Positions 7,746-15,250 of a DNA stretch of 34,656 bases are shown one piece after another. The position numbers and the translations under genes are program-made. A model generated the notes under the pieces. The model was not told where the DNA came from. It searched no databases and saw only the letters and a list, made by a program, of their open reading frames with translations. Where the stretch lies: the NCBI GenBank assembly GCA_016198545.1, contig JACQIJ010000087.1, forward strand, positions 1 to 34,656, in the 5' to 3' direction. The DNA comes from Pseudomonadota bacterium. Lineage in GTDB: Bacteria; Pseudomonadota; Alphaproteobacteria; Micavibrionales; Micavibrionaceae. Position 1 is the first letter of the stretch; each line of letters opens with the position of its first letter.

Positions 7746-8168
7746 ATGAAACTGCATTTTCCGTGGACGGGGATCGAACAATCCCTAGAAGAAATAAAAA
7801 CCGCCACCGCCGCGAAACCGCTTTACGGACAAGAGACCGGAAAGGGTCTCTGGCTCGTCGGCGATCAGGGCGTTTACCTCATGCCCAACACGACGGACGG
7901 CAAACACAACCGCGACCGCAAGGAGAACGAAACCCTCCTTGTCGTCTACGCCCGCGAATGCGATCCCACCGCGCTTGATTTCGACGCTTGGTGGGAAAAC
8001 AAACGCGCATCGTTCGGCGGCGACGACGGCGTCGATTTTCTTGATCTGAAAACCATCGAAGATCTGACGGCCCAGCCTCCGAAGCCGACCGCAAGGCCGG
8101 AATACCTTGTGATCGACATCTCGCCGGAGCAGTTCAGCGTCGGCGTGGTGTGGCGTACGCTGCAATAA
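7746..8168 (+). CDS. DUF3085 family protein
   Basis: A 140-residue protein on the plus strand, opposite to its head and tail neighbours. The central GLWLVGDQGVYLMPN, LVVYARECDP and WWENKRASFGGDDGVDFLDL stretches are what I know as the DUF3085 pattern, found on plasmids and phages; function unknown. A strong AAGGAG precedes the ATG by eight bases. Its stop abuts the stop of the tail terminator gene, so the two converge without a gap. A possible -35 (TTGACT, 7696-7701) has no clear -10. The position as a single gene of opposite polarity inside a structural operon suggests cargo expressed in the lysogen or early after infection. Confidence 0.75.
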   Translation: MKLHFPWTGIEQSLEEIKTATAAKPLYGQETGKGLWLVGDQGVYLMPNTTDGKHNRDRKENETLLVVYARECDPTALDFDAWWENKRASFGGDDGVDFLDLKTIEDLTAQPPKPTARPEYLVIDISPEQFSVGVVWRTLQ

Positions 8169-8606
8169 TCACGAAAGCGGCGTAGCGGTTTCGTATTCCG
8201 CTATGAGGATAATCGTTCCCGTTTTTATCGCCGGACCGCCGATGACCGGCTCGATGCTGATCTCCGGTCTGCTGTAGGTGAGACCAGCCACCAGCCCGTC
8301 GAGATCGGCATGAGATTCCAGCGCCGCCCCGATCTGCAAAAGCAAGGCGTCGAATTTCTGATCCCTCTGGGCGGGATCTCCTTCCTCCATGTAAACAACG
8401 ACCTCGATGGCATGCTGGTAATAGGCGCTGCCGAAACCGCCGAGCACCAGATCGGGATCGCCGGGGTCGCCGTCATAAATGATGATCAACCCGTCACTCG
8501 GAATCTTTTCCGGCAAAACGGAATTGCGCTCCACGCGCGCGGCACAGCCGTCGCCCAGCAACGTCTTGATCTCTTCCAGTATCTCTTCGGCCTTACTTGT
8601 CGGCAT
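8169..8606 (-). CDS. Tail terminator / tail completion protein (gpU-like position)
   Basis: A 145-residue protein directly upstream of the tail tube gene in transcription order. It begins with a helix (SKAEEILEEIKTLLGDGCAARVERNSVLPEKIP) followed by a strand with DGLIIIYDGDPGDPD and IEVVVYMEEGDPAQRDQKFDALLLQI, the alpha/beta arrangement of tail terminator proteins that cap the tube and join it to the head. Homologues in alphaproteobacterial prophages are, as I recall, often misannotated as acyl-CoA transferases. The start overlaps the end of the DUF6441 gene by 14 bases. The call rests on gene order and the general fold pattern. Confidence 0.62.
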   Translation of the reverse strand: MPTSKAEEILEEIKTLLGDGCAARVERNSVLPEKIPSDGLIIIYDGDPGDPDLVLGGFGSAYYQHAIEVVVYMEEGDPAQRDQKFDALLLQIGAALESHADLDGLVAGLTYSRPEISIEPVIGGPAIKTGTIILIAEYETATPLS

Positions 8607-9267
8607 TTTCCCTTGATCTCCTTGTGTGTTCCTGCTCGATCAGGTCCGGCATTTTCTCGACCCAGACCTTCGCAGCTCCGGCCACGTCGAGCCGCTTCTC
8701 CAGCTTCACCTGACGGATCAGGATGAACATGATGGCGGTCGTCAGCCCTTTTCCTGTTCGCAGGGCCGTGTCGCTGGCCTTGCGGAAACCCCGCAGCTGG
8801 CCGGTCTTGCGGCTGTACGAAGCGCGGACGTTGTGGACCACAAGGAAGGACGGACCTTTCTCCCGGTAAACGAATTCCAGTTTTCCCAGCTTGGCTTCAG
8901 GAAACGTCGTCGGTGTGATCCTCCTGCCGTCCGTGCCGCGTTCCGGCGCCGTGGCGGTGGGGATGGCCAGCCACACGCCGCCCGCTTTGGGTTTGATCAA
9001 AACACCCTTGTCAAAAGCCTGGACGATGCGCGGCGCGCGCGTGTAAACCAGACCGGCCGGATCGTATCCCTTGTTATCGTAAACCTTAGACCGCCATGCG
9101 TTGGCCAGCTTGCTGCCCATGCCAGCGCCGGTGATCTGGCCGCGTAAGGCGATTTTAAGACCGTCCGCCGCCTCCTTCGTTCCCGCCTTGATCGCGCCCG
9201 TGAGAGAAACAAACTCTTTCTCCATATCCTTGCGGAGGGAACCGATAATCTTGGCGGTGAATTTCAT
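8593..9267 (-). CDS. DUF6441 family, head-tail joining or tail completion protein
   Basis: A 224-residue basic protein. The start (MKFTAKIIGSLRKDMEKEF), the GLKIALRGQITGAGMGSKLANAWRSK block and the YTRAPRIVQAFDKGVLIKPK region match what I remember as DUF6441, a family placed between connector and tail terminator genes in alphaproteobacterial prophages. It has the size and position of a neck protein such as those of the HK97 gp10 group. It overlaps the upstream gene by ATGA and the downstream gene by 14 bases, so it belongs to the same translation unit. No catalytic site is visible. Confidence 0.66.
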   Translation of the reverse strand: MKFTAKIIGSLRKDMEKEFVSLTGAIKAGTKEAADGLKIALRGQITGAGMGSKLANAWRSKVYDNKGYDPAGLVYTRAPRIVQAFDKGVLIKPKAGGVWLAIPTATAPERGTDGRRITPTTFPEAKLGKLEFVYREKGPSFLVVHNVRASYSRKTGQLRGFRKASDTALRTGKGLTTAIMFILIRQVKLEKRLDVAGAAKVWVEKMPDLIEQEHTRRSRENADK

Positions 9268-9575
9268 GCTGGTCTCGTATCCAGCGTCCAGACGAGGCGG
9301 TCCACATCAACACTCAGGGGTTCGCCCTGTATTACATAAGTGTCATCGCCCACGGTCAGGCTGTCTCCTGCGGCGGGCGTGACGGGTTCCGAGCGACGCA
9401 TCTCGAATACCCGCGTGGAGACGCTGATCCGCGTCATGTCGAAGGCGATGGTTTCATCCCTGGACTTCGACACAACGCGGACGCTGACGGAGGGGCCGGA
9501 CTGCGGAACGTAAAGCGCATCAATGCCAAAGGCTGCAAAAACGGCATCGACGGCTATCGTTCCGGCTTCGCTCAC
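9264..9575 (-). CDS. Head-tail joining protein (gpFII-like)
   Basis: A 103-residue protein with a GTG start that overlaps the previous stop as GTGA. It opens with a short helix containing VDAVFAAFGIDALY, then becomes beta-rich, with a central FEMRRSEPVTPAAGDSLTVGDDTYVIQGEP stretch. This size and layout fit the small head-tail connector family of lambda gpFII and its Gifsy-2 relative, which attach to the portal-connector complex and form the docking surface for the tail. The gene order (capsid, connector, this gene, neck protein, terminator) agrees. Sequence identity to that family was not tested. Confidence 0.6.
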   Translation of the reverse strand: MSEAGTIAVDAVFAAFGIDALYVPQSGPSVSVRVVSKSRDETIAFDMTRISVSTRVFEMRRSEPVTPAAGDSLTVGDDTYVIQGEPLSVDVDRLVWTLDTRPA

Positions 9576-9967
9576 AGCCTTTTCTCCTTCGTCAGCTTAT
9601 CGATCAGCGCCTGCGCCTCGGCTTTCTGCAGAGGCTTTTCCGTCAGCACCACGCCCGCCGCGTCGACAACGTCATATTTGCCGAAACCTTGGTGGCGGAG
9701 CGTGGGAACTTCCGGCGGGGGCGGCGCGGATTTATCCGCGCCAACCTCTGCCACAAGACTGACCAGAGCCTTGGGGACGCCGCCGTCAGGGATGCCGATC
9801 ATTTCGCCACGCTTGAATTCAACGTGGGCGGTGACCCGGTAGAGATTATCTTTTACTTTCTGGAGGCTTTGCAGGCGCGGCTGCACCTGCTCATCCTTCA
9901 GCCGCAAAAGAAAACCGGGGACAAAGGAAACTTTGACCCCGGTCACTTCGTAAAGCCTTGCTGTCAT
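9572..9967 (-). CDS. Hypothetical head-region protein (gpFI position)
   Basis: A 131-residue protein between the major capsid and connector genes. Its N-terminal part has YEVTGVKVSFVPGFLLRLKDEQVQPRL followed by YRVTAHVEFKRGEMIGI; after a Pro-rich linker (SAPPPPEVP) comes a short domain, FGKYDVVDAAGVVLTEKPLQKAEAQALIDKL, that reads like a small degradation or mixed alpha/beta hairpin domain. In lambda this place is taken by FI, a DNA packaging factor, and related phages put small connector proteins here. I do not recognise a specific family. It overlaps the next gene by GTGA. Confidence 0.5.
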   Translation of the reverse strand: MTARLYEVTGVKVSFVPGFLLRLKDEQVQPRLQSLQKVKDNLYRVTAHVEFKRGEMIGIPDGGVPKALVSLVAEVGADKSAPPPPEVPTLRHQGFGKYDVVDAAGVVLTEKPLQKAEAQALIDKLTKEKRL

Positions 9968-9979
9968 GATGCGCTCCTA

Positions 9980-10927
9980 TCAGGTTAGCGTTGCCAGACA
10001 GCCGTACTGCCAGAAGCCAAAGCCCACGTTGCGCCATGTATCGACGCCGTAGTGATGCTTGTCCTCGTTGAACTCCAGTTCGGAGCCTTCGGCGACGGCT
10101 TTGAGCGTGACAGGCTCTTCCTCCTGCCGGATGAACGGCTTGATCGAGCCGTCCGTGCGGAACACGGCAAACTTCGTGGTCCACGGCAAGCGGGGGTTCG
10201 GAGCCACGCGCAAGTTGATCGCATCCATGACCTGGATGATATTGGTCTGGCCGTGAGTGAGAACCGGCGCGGCGGTCGCGGCTTTCGCCACATGCCACAT
10301 CGGAACCGGCACCATGACCAGAAAGTCGCGGGCGTTCTCGTTGAGCGGCTCACCCTGGTCATCCTTGAAGCCGAACATGGCTTGGATGCATTGCAGGATG
10401 GAAAGCTGCATTTCCTCGACGGAAGGGACGGTCGTGCTGCCGTGAACTTCGACAGGCAGACCGCTGATGTCGATGGACAGAGCGTTGCTCTGGCTGCCGC
10501 TATCGCCTTCGGCATGGTCAGTATCAAAGAAATACTGCCCATCGTAAGCGACCCGCGATTCACCATTGGCGATCAGTTCCGAGATCAGCTTCGCCCAATG
10601 CGCGTTCGTGCGGTCGGCAAGTTCGTCCACGCGGACCATGACCTGTCCGGTCTTGTCGCGTTTCATCTCGCGCACGAGCAATTCGAGCGTTGCCTCGAAA
10701 TGCTTGTTCTCGATGGTGATCCCGTTTTCACGGAAGCCCTTGGCGTGACGCCCGCCAATCCACTCGCGCATGACAGGAACCTGGCCGAGCCATTTATAGG
10801 TCTCGGATTCCTGGTCAGAGGTGAAGTAATTGGAAAGAGCGTTGATCCATTCCAGCCCCGGATTTTGTTCCAGTCGCTGGTAGTACCGGCCAATAATGGC
10901 GCGGCTAGAGAGCGTTGTCGCACCCAT
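9980..10927 (-). CDS. Major capsid protein, Mu gpT-like
   Basis: A 315-residue protein. The blocks EWIGGRHAKGF, ITIENKHFEATLELLVREMKRD, DELADRTNAHWAKLISELI and AYDGQYFFDTDHAEG match the Mu-like major head subunit gpT pattern, rather than lambda gpE; the FFDTDH motif is particularly typical. C-terminally LPWTTKFAVFRTDGSIKPFIRQEEEP and HHYGVDTWRNVGFGFWQYG are also consistent with gpT. It folds into the HK97-type shell subunit. It follows the protease/scaffold and decoration genes, the normal head order, but combined with lambda-type terminase, gpW and portal, making the head module a mosaic. Confidence 0.87.
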   Translation of the reverse strand: MGATTLSSRAIIGRYYQRLEQNPGLEWINALSNYFTSDQESETYKWLGQVPVMREWIGGRHAKGFRENGITIENKHFEATLELLVREMKRDKTGQVMVRVDELADRTNAHWAKLISELIANGESRVAYDGQYFFDTDHAEGDSGSQSNALSIDISGLPVEVHGSTTVPSVEEMQLSILQCIQAMFGFKDDQGEPLNENARDFLVMVPVPMWHVAKAATAAPVLTHGQTNIIQVMDAINLRVAPNPRLPWTTKFAVFRTDGSIKPFIRQEEEPVTLKAVAEGSELEFNEDKHHYGVDTWRNVGFGFWQYGCLATLT

Positions 10928-10977
10928 AGTCGTTTCTCCTGTTGATGTTGGGAAGAATTGAAAGAAAGGCAGGCCGG

Positions 10978-11700
10978 TTAAGCGGCGGCCCGCAGGACGG
11001 TGTAGGCGATGACGGCATCGTTGCTGGTATTGGCGGCGGACAGGGTCAGCGTCACCTCATCGTCGTCGCTGATCTCTGCGGCCTTGAGATAGGCGGCCTG
11101 CGTCGGCGCGGTTTCGATGGTGGCGACGAGAATGTCCGTTGCCAGAACGCCAACGACCGCTTCCACAAGGCTGGCGCCGTCGCCGGACCATGTGATCTTT
11201 CCCGCCTTCACGGCGATGTGGGACGGCGTGATGCCGGGAGCGAGCTTGCCCAGCGACACGGCGGCGTTGGCGATGTCGGAGTTCGTGACCGTCGCTGGAG
11301 CGCGGGCCGTCCAGAATTCGACGGATGCCTTGCCGTCCGCGATATAGCGCCTGACGGCGCCCACTTGCGTGTTCGAACCGGCCGTCATCGTGAACGTATC
11401 GTCGTCGGACGCATAAACCGGCTTGCCGACGTCGTCGATGGTCAGGCCGGTGATGTTCAGGATGATCGTGCCGCGCGCGACGACGCGGACGTTTTTAGCG
11501 CCGTCCGTTCCGCCAGTGTTATCGCACTGCCGGAGGGCGAACCCGCCGAACACATCGCCCGCGACAAGCGGACGCGCGTAGCCGGAACCGTTGATGCCCA
11601 CGGCGGCGCCTTCGTAGAGGATGTCGCCGGTGATGGCCGGGAGATCGTTGTGATCGCCGAGTTCATAATCCCTCGGTTTGTCTGTTACCAGAGTCGTCAT
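10978..11700 (-). CDS. Head decoration (capsid cement) protein
   Basis: A 240-residue protein between the protease/scaffold gene and the capsid gene, where decoration proteins lie. The first ~115 residues have the small beta-barrel pattern of phage decoration proteins of the DUF2190 type: ILYEGAAVGINGSGYARPLVAGDVFGGFAL, KPVYASDDDTFTMTAG and VGAVRRYIADGKASVEF. A second part (about 125-240) has ANAAVSLGKLAPGITPSHIAV and a final ISDDDEVTLTLSAANTSNDAVIAYTVL, which looks like a separate beta domain fused on. It probably stabilises the expanded capsid. The family name is by recall. Confidence 0.68.
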   Translation of the reverse strand: MTTLVTDKPRDYELGDHNDLPAITGDILYEGAAVGINGSGYARPLVAGDVFGGFALRQCDNTGGTDGAKNVRVVARGTIILNITGLTIDDVGKPVYASDDDTFTMTAGSNTQVGAVRRYIADGKASVEFWTARAPATVTNSDIANAAVSLGKLAPGITPSHIAVKAGKITWSGDGASLVEAVVGVLATDILVATIETAPTQAAYLKAAEISDDDEVTLTLSAANTSNDAVIAYTVLRAAA

Positions 11701-11736
11701 TGAATATTCTCCTGTAATGGTTGGGGATGGGGAGGT

Positions 11737-12306
11737 TTACTTCGCGGCGAAACGGCGAACGCGGCCTTCGTCTTCCGCTTTGCGAAAGGCGAGGTAAGTT
11801 TCCTTATCGCCGAACTCGTCACGAACCTTGGGATCCTTCGTCCATTCGGCGGCGGCCCGTTCCTCGATGGGAGCGGAGTTGTCAACGCCGGAGCCTGTGG
11901 GTTGAGGATCTGTCGCGGGGCCGATGCTTTTGCTGGCATTGGCGTCTTCCCTGCGGGATTCGAGAAAGGAGAAGCCGCGCTGCTTTTGCGCCGCGACCAT
12001 TTTCATGGCTAATTCTCCCGGCTGGGTTTTGCCGTCTTTCTTGGCTTCGGCGACCATGTCTTCATGACCGGCTATGGCCATTTCTTCGAGAGCCAGGATG
12101 CGTTCGCGTTCGGCTTTTGCGCCTGCCGCCATGCCTTCCTCGTAGCCCTGGTTTTTTATGGTGTCCTGAGATTGCTCCCGGCCTTCGCGGATCAATACGC
12201 CCGCGATTTGCGGAAACTCGCGCATCAAAAACTCCGCCGTGATCTGTTCACGCCGGAACATTTCCGCGCCGCCCGCAGGCGATGCTGGGTTTTCTTGCTT
12301 AGTCAT
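11737..12306 (-). CDS. Nested in-frame scaffold protein (Nu3-like)
   Basis: The in-frame ATG at 12306 inside the protease gene has an AAGGAG five bases upstream and would give a 189-residue protein starting MTKQENPASPAGG. It covers the highly charged helical half (EQITAEFLMREFPQIAGVLI, AGAKAERERILALEEMA) and ends at the shared stop. In lambda, Nu3 scaffold is made from just such an internal start in gene C. The link between the two halves contains the Shine-Dalgarno as codons for NQGE. Inference from sequence and from the lambda precedent. Confidence 0.7.
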   Translation of the reverse strand: MTKQENPASPAGGAEMFRREQITAEFLMREFPQIAGVLIREGREQSQDTIKNQGYEEGMAAGAKAERERILALEEMAIAGHEDMVAEAKKDGKTQPGELAMKMVAAQKQRGFSFLESRREDANASKSIGPATDPQPTGSGVDNSAPIEERAAAEWTKDPKVRDEFGDKETYLAFRKAEDEGRVRRFAAK

Positions 12307-13089
12307 GGTTTCTCCTTGATTTGAGGGTTGGATTTCGGGATCGAATACAAGAGCCAGCGCGTCCCGAAACCCGCCAACCATGTCCGCCATGCCTACGCGC
12401 ACGGCTTCGCGGGCGGGCAGAACATCTCCCCGTCCGAAGTCTTTAAGAACCTTGTCTTCTGAAACGCCGCGATGAGATGCGACGGCGGCCACGAACTCGG
12501 CCTCCATCGCATCGAGGCGGCGCTGGATGGAATCCTGGCCTTCCTTTGTGCCGGGATCGATGTTCTTCCCCGGCGCATTGCTGGAGACGAAGCGAACCCA
12601 TCCTTTGTCCTGATCCTTGGCCACGGCCATCGCCACGCCGATGGAGCCGAGCGAAGTGGTGGGACCGGCGACGATGCGGTCGGCGGCGGAGGCGATCCAG
12701 TACGCGGCAGAGGCGGCGTTGCCGTAGGCGTATGCGACAATCGGCTTCGTTCCCCGCGCGGCCGCGATGGTGGAGGCAAGCTCCTCAACGCCTGTGATGA
12801 TTCCGCCAGGGCTGTCGATCCGCAAAACGATTCCGCCGATGGCCGGATCGTTTACGGCGTCGTCGATCTGTTCGCCGACCGATTGCACATCCGTGCCGCC
12901 GAATAAGGCGGACAGGATGTTCGGATAGGGCGTGATGACGCCGGAGATATCGATAACCGCGATGTTTCCCTGTTGCTGAAACCGCCCCTGCGCCGCCAAC
13001 GGCAAAGCGCGGATGGCGCCTTGCGGCGCGTCGGACGGCAGGGTGTCGATCTGGATGGCAAGGCCGGTGCCGGAAGGAATATCCCACAT
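11737..13089 (-). CDS. Head maturation protease, S49 (SppA/gpC-like), with scaffold domain
   Basis: A 450-residue protein. The N-terminal two fifths are an S49 serine peptidase: GNIAVIDISGVITPYPN, VLRIDSPGGIITGVEEL, and the nucleophile region AYGNAASAAYWIASAADRI, then TSLGSIGVAM; the catalytic lysine is probably in the NAPGKNIDPG segment. This class cleaves scaffold and portal during head maturation, like lambda gpC. The C-terminal 189 residues are charged, helical and scaffold-like and have their own start (see nested feature). The ATG at 13089 is preferred over GTG 13092: GGAGG lies six bases upstream and the ATG overlaps the previous stop as TGATG. Confidence 0.88.
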   Translation of the reverse strand: MWDIPSGTGLAIQIDTLPSDAPQGAIRALPLAAQGRFQQQGNIAVIDISGVITPYPNILSALFGGTDVQSVGEQIDDAVNDPAIGGIVLRIDSPGGIITGVEELASTIAAARGTKPIVAYAYGNAASAAYWIASAADRIVAGPTTSLGSIGVAMAVAKDQDKGWVRFVSSNAPGKNIDPGTKEGQDSIQRRLDAMEAEFVAAVASHRGVSEDKVLKDFGRGDVLPAREAVRVGMADMVGGFRDALALVFDPEIQPSNQGETMTKQENPASPAGGAEMFRREQITAEFLMREFPQIAGVLIREGREQSQDTIKNQGYEEGMAAGAKAERERILALEEMAIAGHEDMVAEAKKDGKTQPGELAMKMVAAQKQRGFSFLESRREDANASKSIGPATDPQPTGSGVDNSAPIEERAAAEWTKDPKVRDEFGDKETYLAFRKAEDEGRVRRFAAK

Positions 13090-13424
13090 CACGCGCCTCC
13101 TTCCAGTTTCGCCGGAATGATGAACAGGCTGCCGTCCGTTCCGCCCGATATGACAGAGATGGTGTCACCGGGCGTGATGGTTTCCGCCCAATTGATGCCG
13201 CCTGCAAGAAAAACGCTGCCCGCCGCGTTGGCAGCCTCATTGCCGCCGATCCGGTAGTAGCAATCCTCGGTGGCGACAAGCCGGACAAGCGGCGCGGCGA
13301 TGGCTTGCGAAGCCGCTGCCGTCCCTGAAAAGGCGACCTTCTGGCCGCCGTCGTAATCCCATTGAGGCGCGGGAACGGGTGTGTGTTGATCCCCGCTGAA
13401 TGCGCTTTTCACGCGTTCAGTCAT
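13089..13424 (-). CDS. Hypothetical small head-region protein
   Basis: A 111-residue protein between portal and protease genes. GGAG stands seven bases before the ATG, and the stop overlaps the protease start as TGATG, so translation is coupled. The sequence is beta-rich: VAFSGTAAASQAIAAPLVRLVATEDCYYRIGG, AAGSVFLAGGINWAETITPGDTISVISGG. The pattern of a short two-domain sandwich with a conserved-looking CYYRIG turn is often seen at this site in prophages, but I cannot name a family. It may be a minor decoration or head-completion protein; that is only from position. Confidence 0.6.
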   Translation of the reverse strand: MTERVKSAFSGDQHTPVPAPQWDYDGGQKVAFSGTAAASQAIAAPLVRLVATEDCYYRIGGNEAANAAGSVFLAGGINWAETITPGDTISVISGGTDGSLFIIPAKLEGGA

Positions 13425-13445
13425 GTATAGTCTCCTTTTCCAAAA

Positions 13446-15047
13446 TCAGTCGGTGGGTTGGTCAAGCATTTTTTGCGTTTCGGGATCTGTCGCATCGGAA
13501 TCCGCTCCGGTTTCCAGGCCATCCTCCACGCGCATGCGTCGTTCCTTGGCGCGCTGCTTGTGCTTTTGCTCCCAATCGCCGCCCGTCAGGGCCGCCGTTT
13601 CCTCGGCCAGGGTCGAGATGCCGAGATTGACGCGCTCCCTGGCGGCGTTGGTTTCCTTGAGCTGGTCGATCTGCCCGCGCGGCGGGCCGATCCATTCCGT
13701 ATCGAGATAAGCGGCGCGGATCAGAGGGTCGCTGAAAAATCCCGGCGCGTTCAGACGCCCGCGGGCGACAGCCTCCGTGATCACAGCCTCGTATACCGGC
13801 TGGCAGAACGTGCAGGCCAGCCACTGACGGCGGGAGCGGAAGAATTTCCACGCCTCGACAAGAGCCGCCTGCGCCGCGCTGTAGGAGGCGGTGAAATGCT
13901 TGATCAAAATCTCGAACGGTATCTCCAGTGCGACGCCGACCTGCCGCAGAATCGCCTGCATGAACGGATCGAATGCCTGGTTAGGGCGTTTTGGATCGGC
14001 AATCTCAATGCTTTCATAGGGCATGAGATCCAGGATCGCGCCGGATCCCAGCCTGAATTCGTCGTCGTCGCGGCCCGTCGGCATTCCTGCCGGAGCCTCG
14101 TTCATCGATGACAATCCGTCTGGATCTTCGGATTTGACGAAAACCGTGAACATGGCGGAGATAACCGCCGCCATGATCTCGGCCTCGGTGTATTTGTCGA
14201 GCTGCTTGAGGCTCTCAATCACCGGCGCCATGTAGGGAACACCACGCACCAGACCGGGACGCTGCCGCGTGAACAGATGCAGCATAAGCCGCATGCCGTC
14301 GCGCCCGTAGGCCGAAACCCGCAAGGACTCGCGGCTGCGCTTGTCCATGACGTCGCCTGGATGCGCCTTGAGAACATGATAGGCGATGGGCGCGCCATAA
14401 ATATCAAGCTCGACGCCGCCTGACAGGAACGGCATGTCGACTTTTCCGTCCGGGTTGCAGACACGGTCGGCCTCGATGACCTGCAGCGCCGTTCCAAGCG
14501 GCCACATGGGGCGCTCGATGAAGGTTTTAAGAATAAATACGTCGCCTGATTCCAGCGTTGAGCGCAGCACCAGATCCTGCAGGCCGACGAAATTCTGCGT
14601 GCGGGAGACGTCGCAGTTCTGGCTTTCCGCCCAGAGCCGGAATTCCCGTTCGGCGGCACGCTCGAAAGCATCGAAATCCTCTTCCTTATCGCCCAGGACG
14701 CCTTGCAGAACGTCGCGGTCAATCCGGCTTTGCACCATCAGTCCCGTGCCGACGACATTGGTGACGACGGTGTTCACGGCGCCCGCCGCCAGCGGCGCGT
14801 TGCGGATCAGGTCGCGGGAACGGTCGCGCAGCGTCGGAAGATCCGGCAGCGTGACGGCGTTGGCGCTGCCTTCGGACGTCTGCCAGTATTTTGTCTGGCG
14901 ACGATCCTTGCGGGCGGCGTTATAACCTCCGTACAGAGCCATGACGGCGCGGGCCTTCAAGCGCCGGACGCCCGTTTCCGGGCTGATCCAGCCGATGGCC
15001 TTGTCCAGAACGGTCGGCTCCGGCAGGGAAATGCGTTTGCGGCTCAT
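13446..15047 (-). CDS. Portal protein, lambda family
   Basis: A 533-residue protein in the usual place between gpW and the protease. The N-terminal blocks RRLKARAVMALYGGYNAARKDRR and RSRDLIRNAPLAAGAVNTVVTNVVGTGL are the classic lambda-type portal signature, as are WPLGTALQVIEADRVCNP, YHVLKAHPGD, RQRPGLVRGVPYMAPVIESLKQLDKYTEAEI and the C-terminal YLDTEWIGPPRGQIDQLKETNAA. Twelve copies form the ring through which DNA enters and to which the connector binds. Start ATG overlaps the gpW stop (ATGA). The C-terminus is a Glu/Asp/Lys-rich tail. Length agrees with lambda gpB (533 residues). Confidence 0.95.
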   Translation of the reverse strand: MSRKRISLPEPTVLDKAIGWISPETGVRRLKARAVMALYGGYNAARKDRRQTKYWQTSEGSANAVTLPDLPTLRDRSRDLIRNAPLAAGAVNTVVTNVVGTGLMVQSRIDRDVLQGVLGDKEEDFDAFERAAEREFRLWAESQNCDVSRTQNFVGLQDLVLRSTLESGDVFILKTFIERPMWPLGTALQVIEADRVCNPDGKVDMPFLSGGVELDIYGAPIAYHVLKAHPGDVMDKRSRESLRVSAYGRDGMRLMLHLFTRQRPGLVRGVPYMAPVIESLKQLDKYTEAEIMAAVISAMFTVFVKSEDPDGLSSMNEAPAGMPTGRDDDEFRLGSGAILDLMPYESIEIADPKRPNQAFDPFMQAILRQVGVALEIPFEILIKHFTASYSAAQAALVEAWKFFRSRRQWLACTFCQPVYEAVITEAVARGRLNAPGFFSDPLIRAAYLDTEWIGPPRGQIDQLKETNAARERVNLGISTLAEETAALTGGDWEQKHKQRAKERRMRVEDGLETGADSDATDPETQKMLDQPTD

Positions 15048-15250
15048 AGCGGCGATCCTCCGCGTGTGCGAATGCCGCCACCGCGTTGCTGGCGGGCAAG
15101 GCGCTGCTCCAGATAGGCTTCACGTTCATACAAGGTTTTCAGATCGGCCTTGTTGACGCTGCGTCCTTCATAGGAAACGCTTTGCCCGCCCGTTTCGATG
15201 GCCTCGATTGCCACGCGAACACGGTCGAGTTTGTCCTGAATGCTACTCAC
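15044..15250 (-). CDS. gpW-like head-tail joining protein
   Basis: A 68-residue protein between terminase and portal, exactly where lambda W lies. It consists of a helix (IQDKLDRVRVAIEAIETG), a short strand pair (GQSVSYEGRSVNKA) and a second helix (LKTLYEREAYLEQRLARQQR), the two-helix plus hairpin fold of gpW. It starts with GTG overlapping the terminase stop (GTGA) and its own stop overlaps the portal start (ATGA), so all three genes are translationally coupled. gpW closes the packaged head and provides the site for the next connector. Confidence 0.88.
   Translation of the reverse strand: MSSIQDKLDRVRVAIEAIETGGQSVSYEGRSVNKADLKTLYEREAYLEQRLARQQRGGGIRTRGGSPL

Noticed and set aside
10052-10945. 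Plus-strand frame of 297 codons opposite the capsid gene
   Set aside because: Shadow of a codon-biased GC-rich gene; no start signal, no family features.
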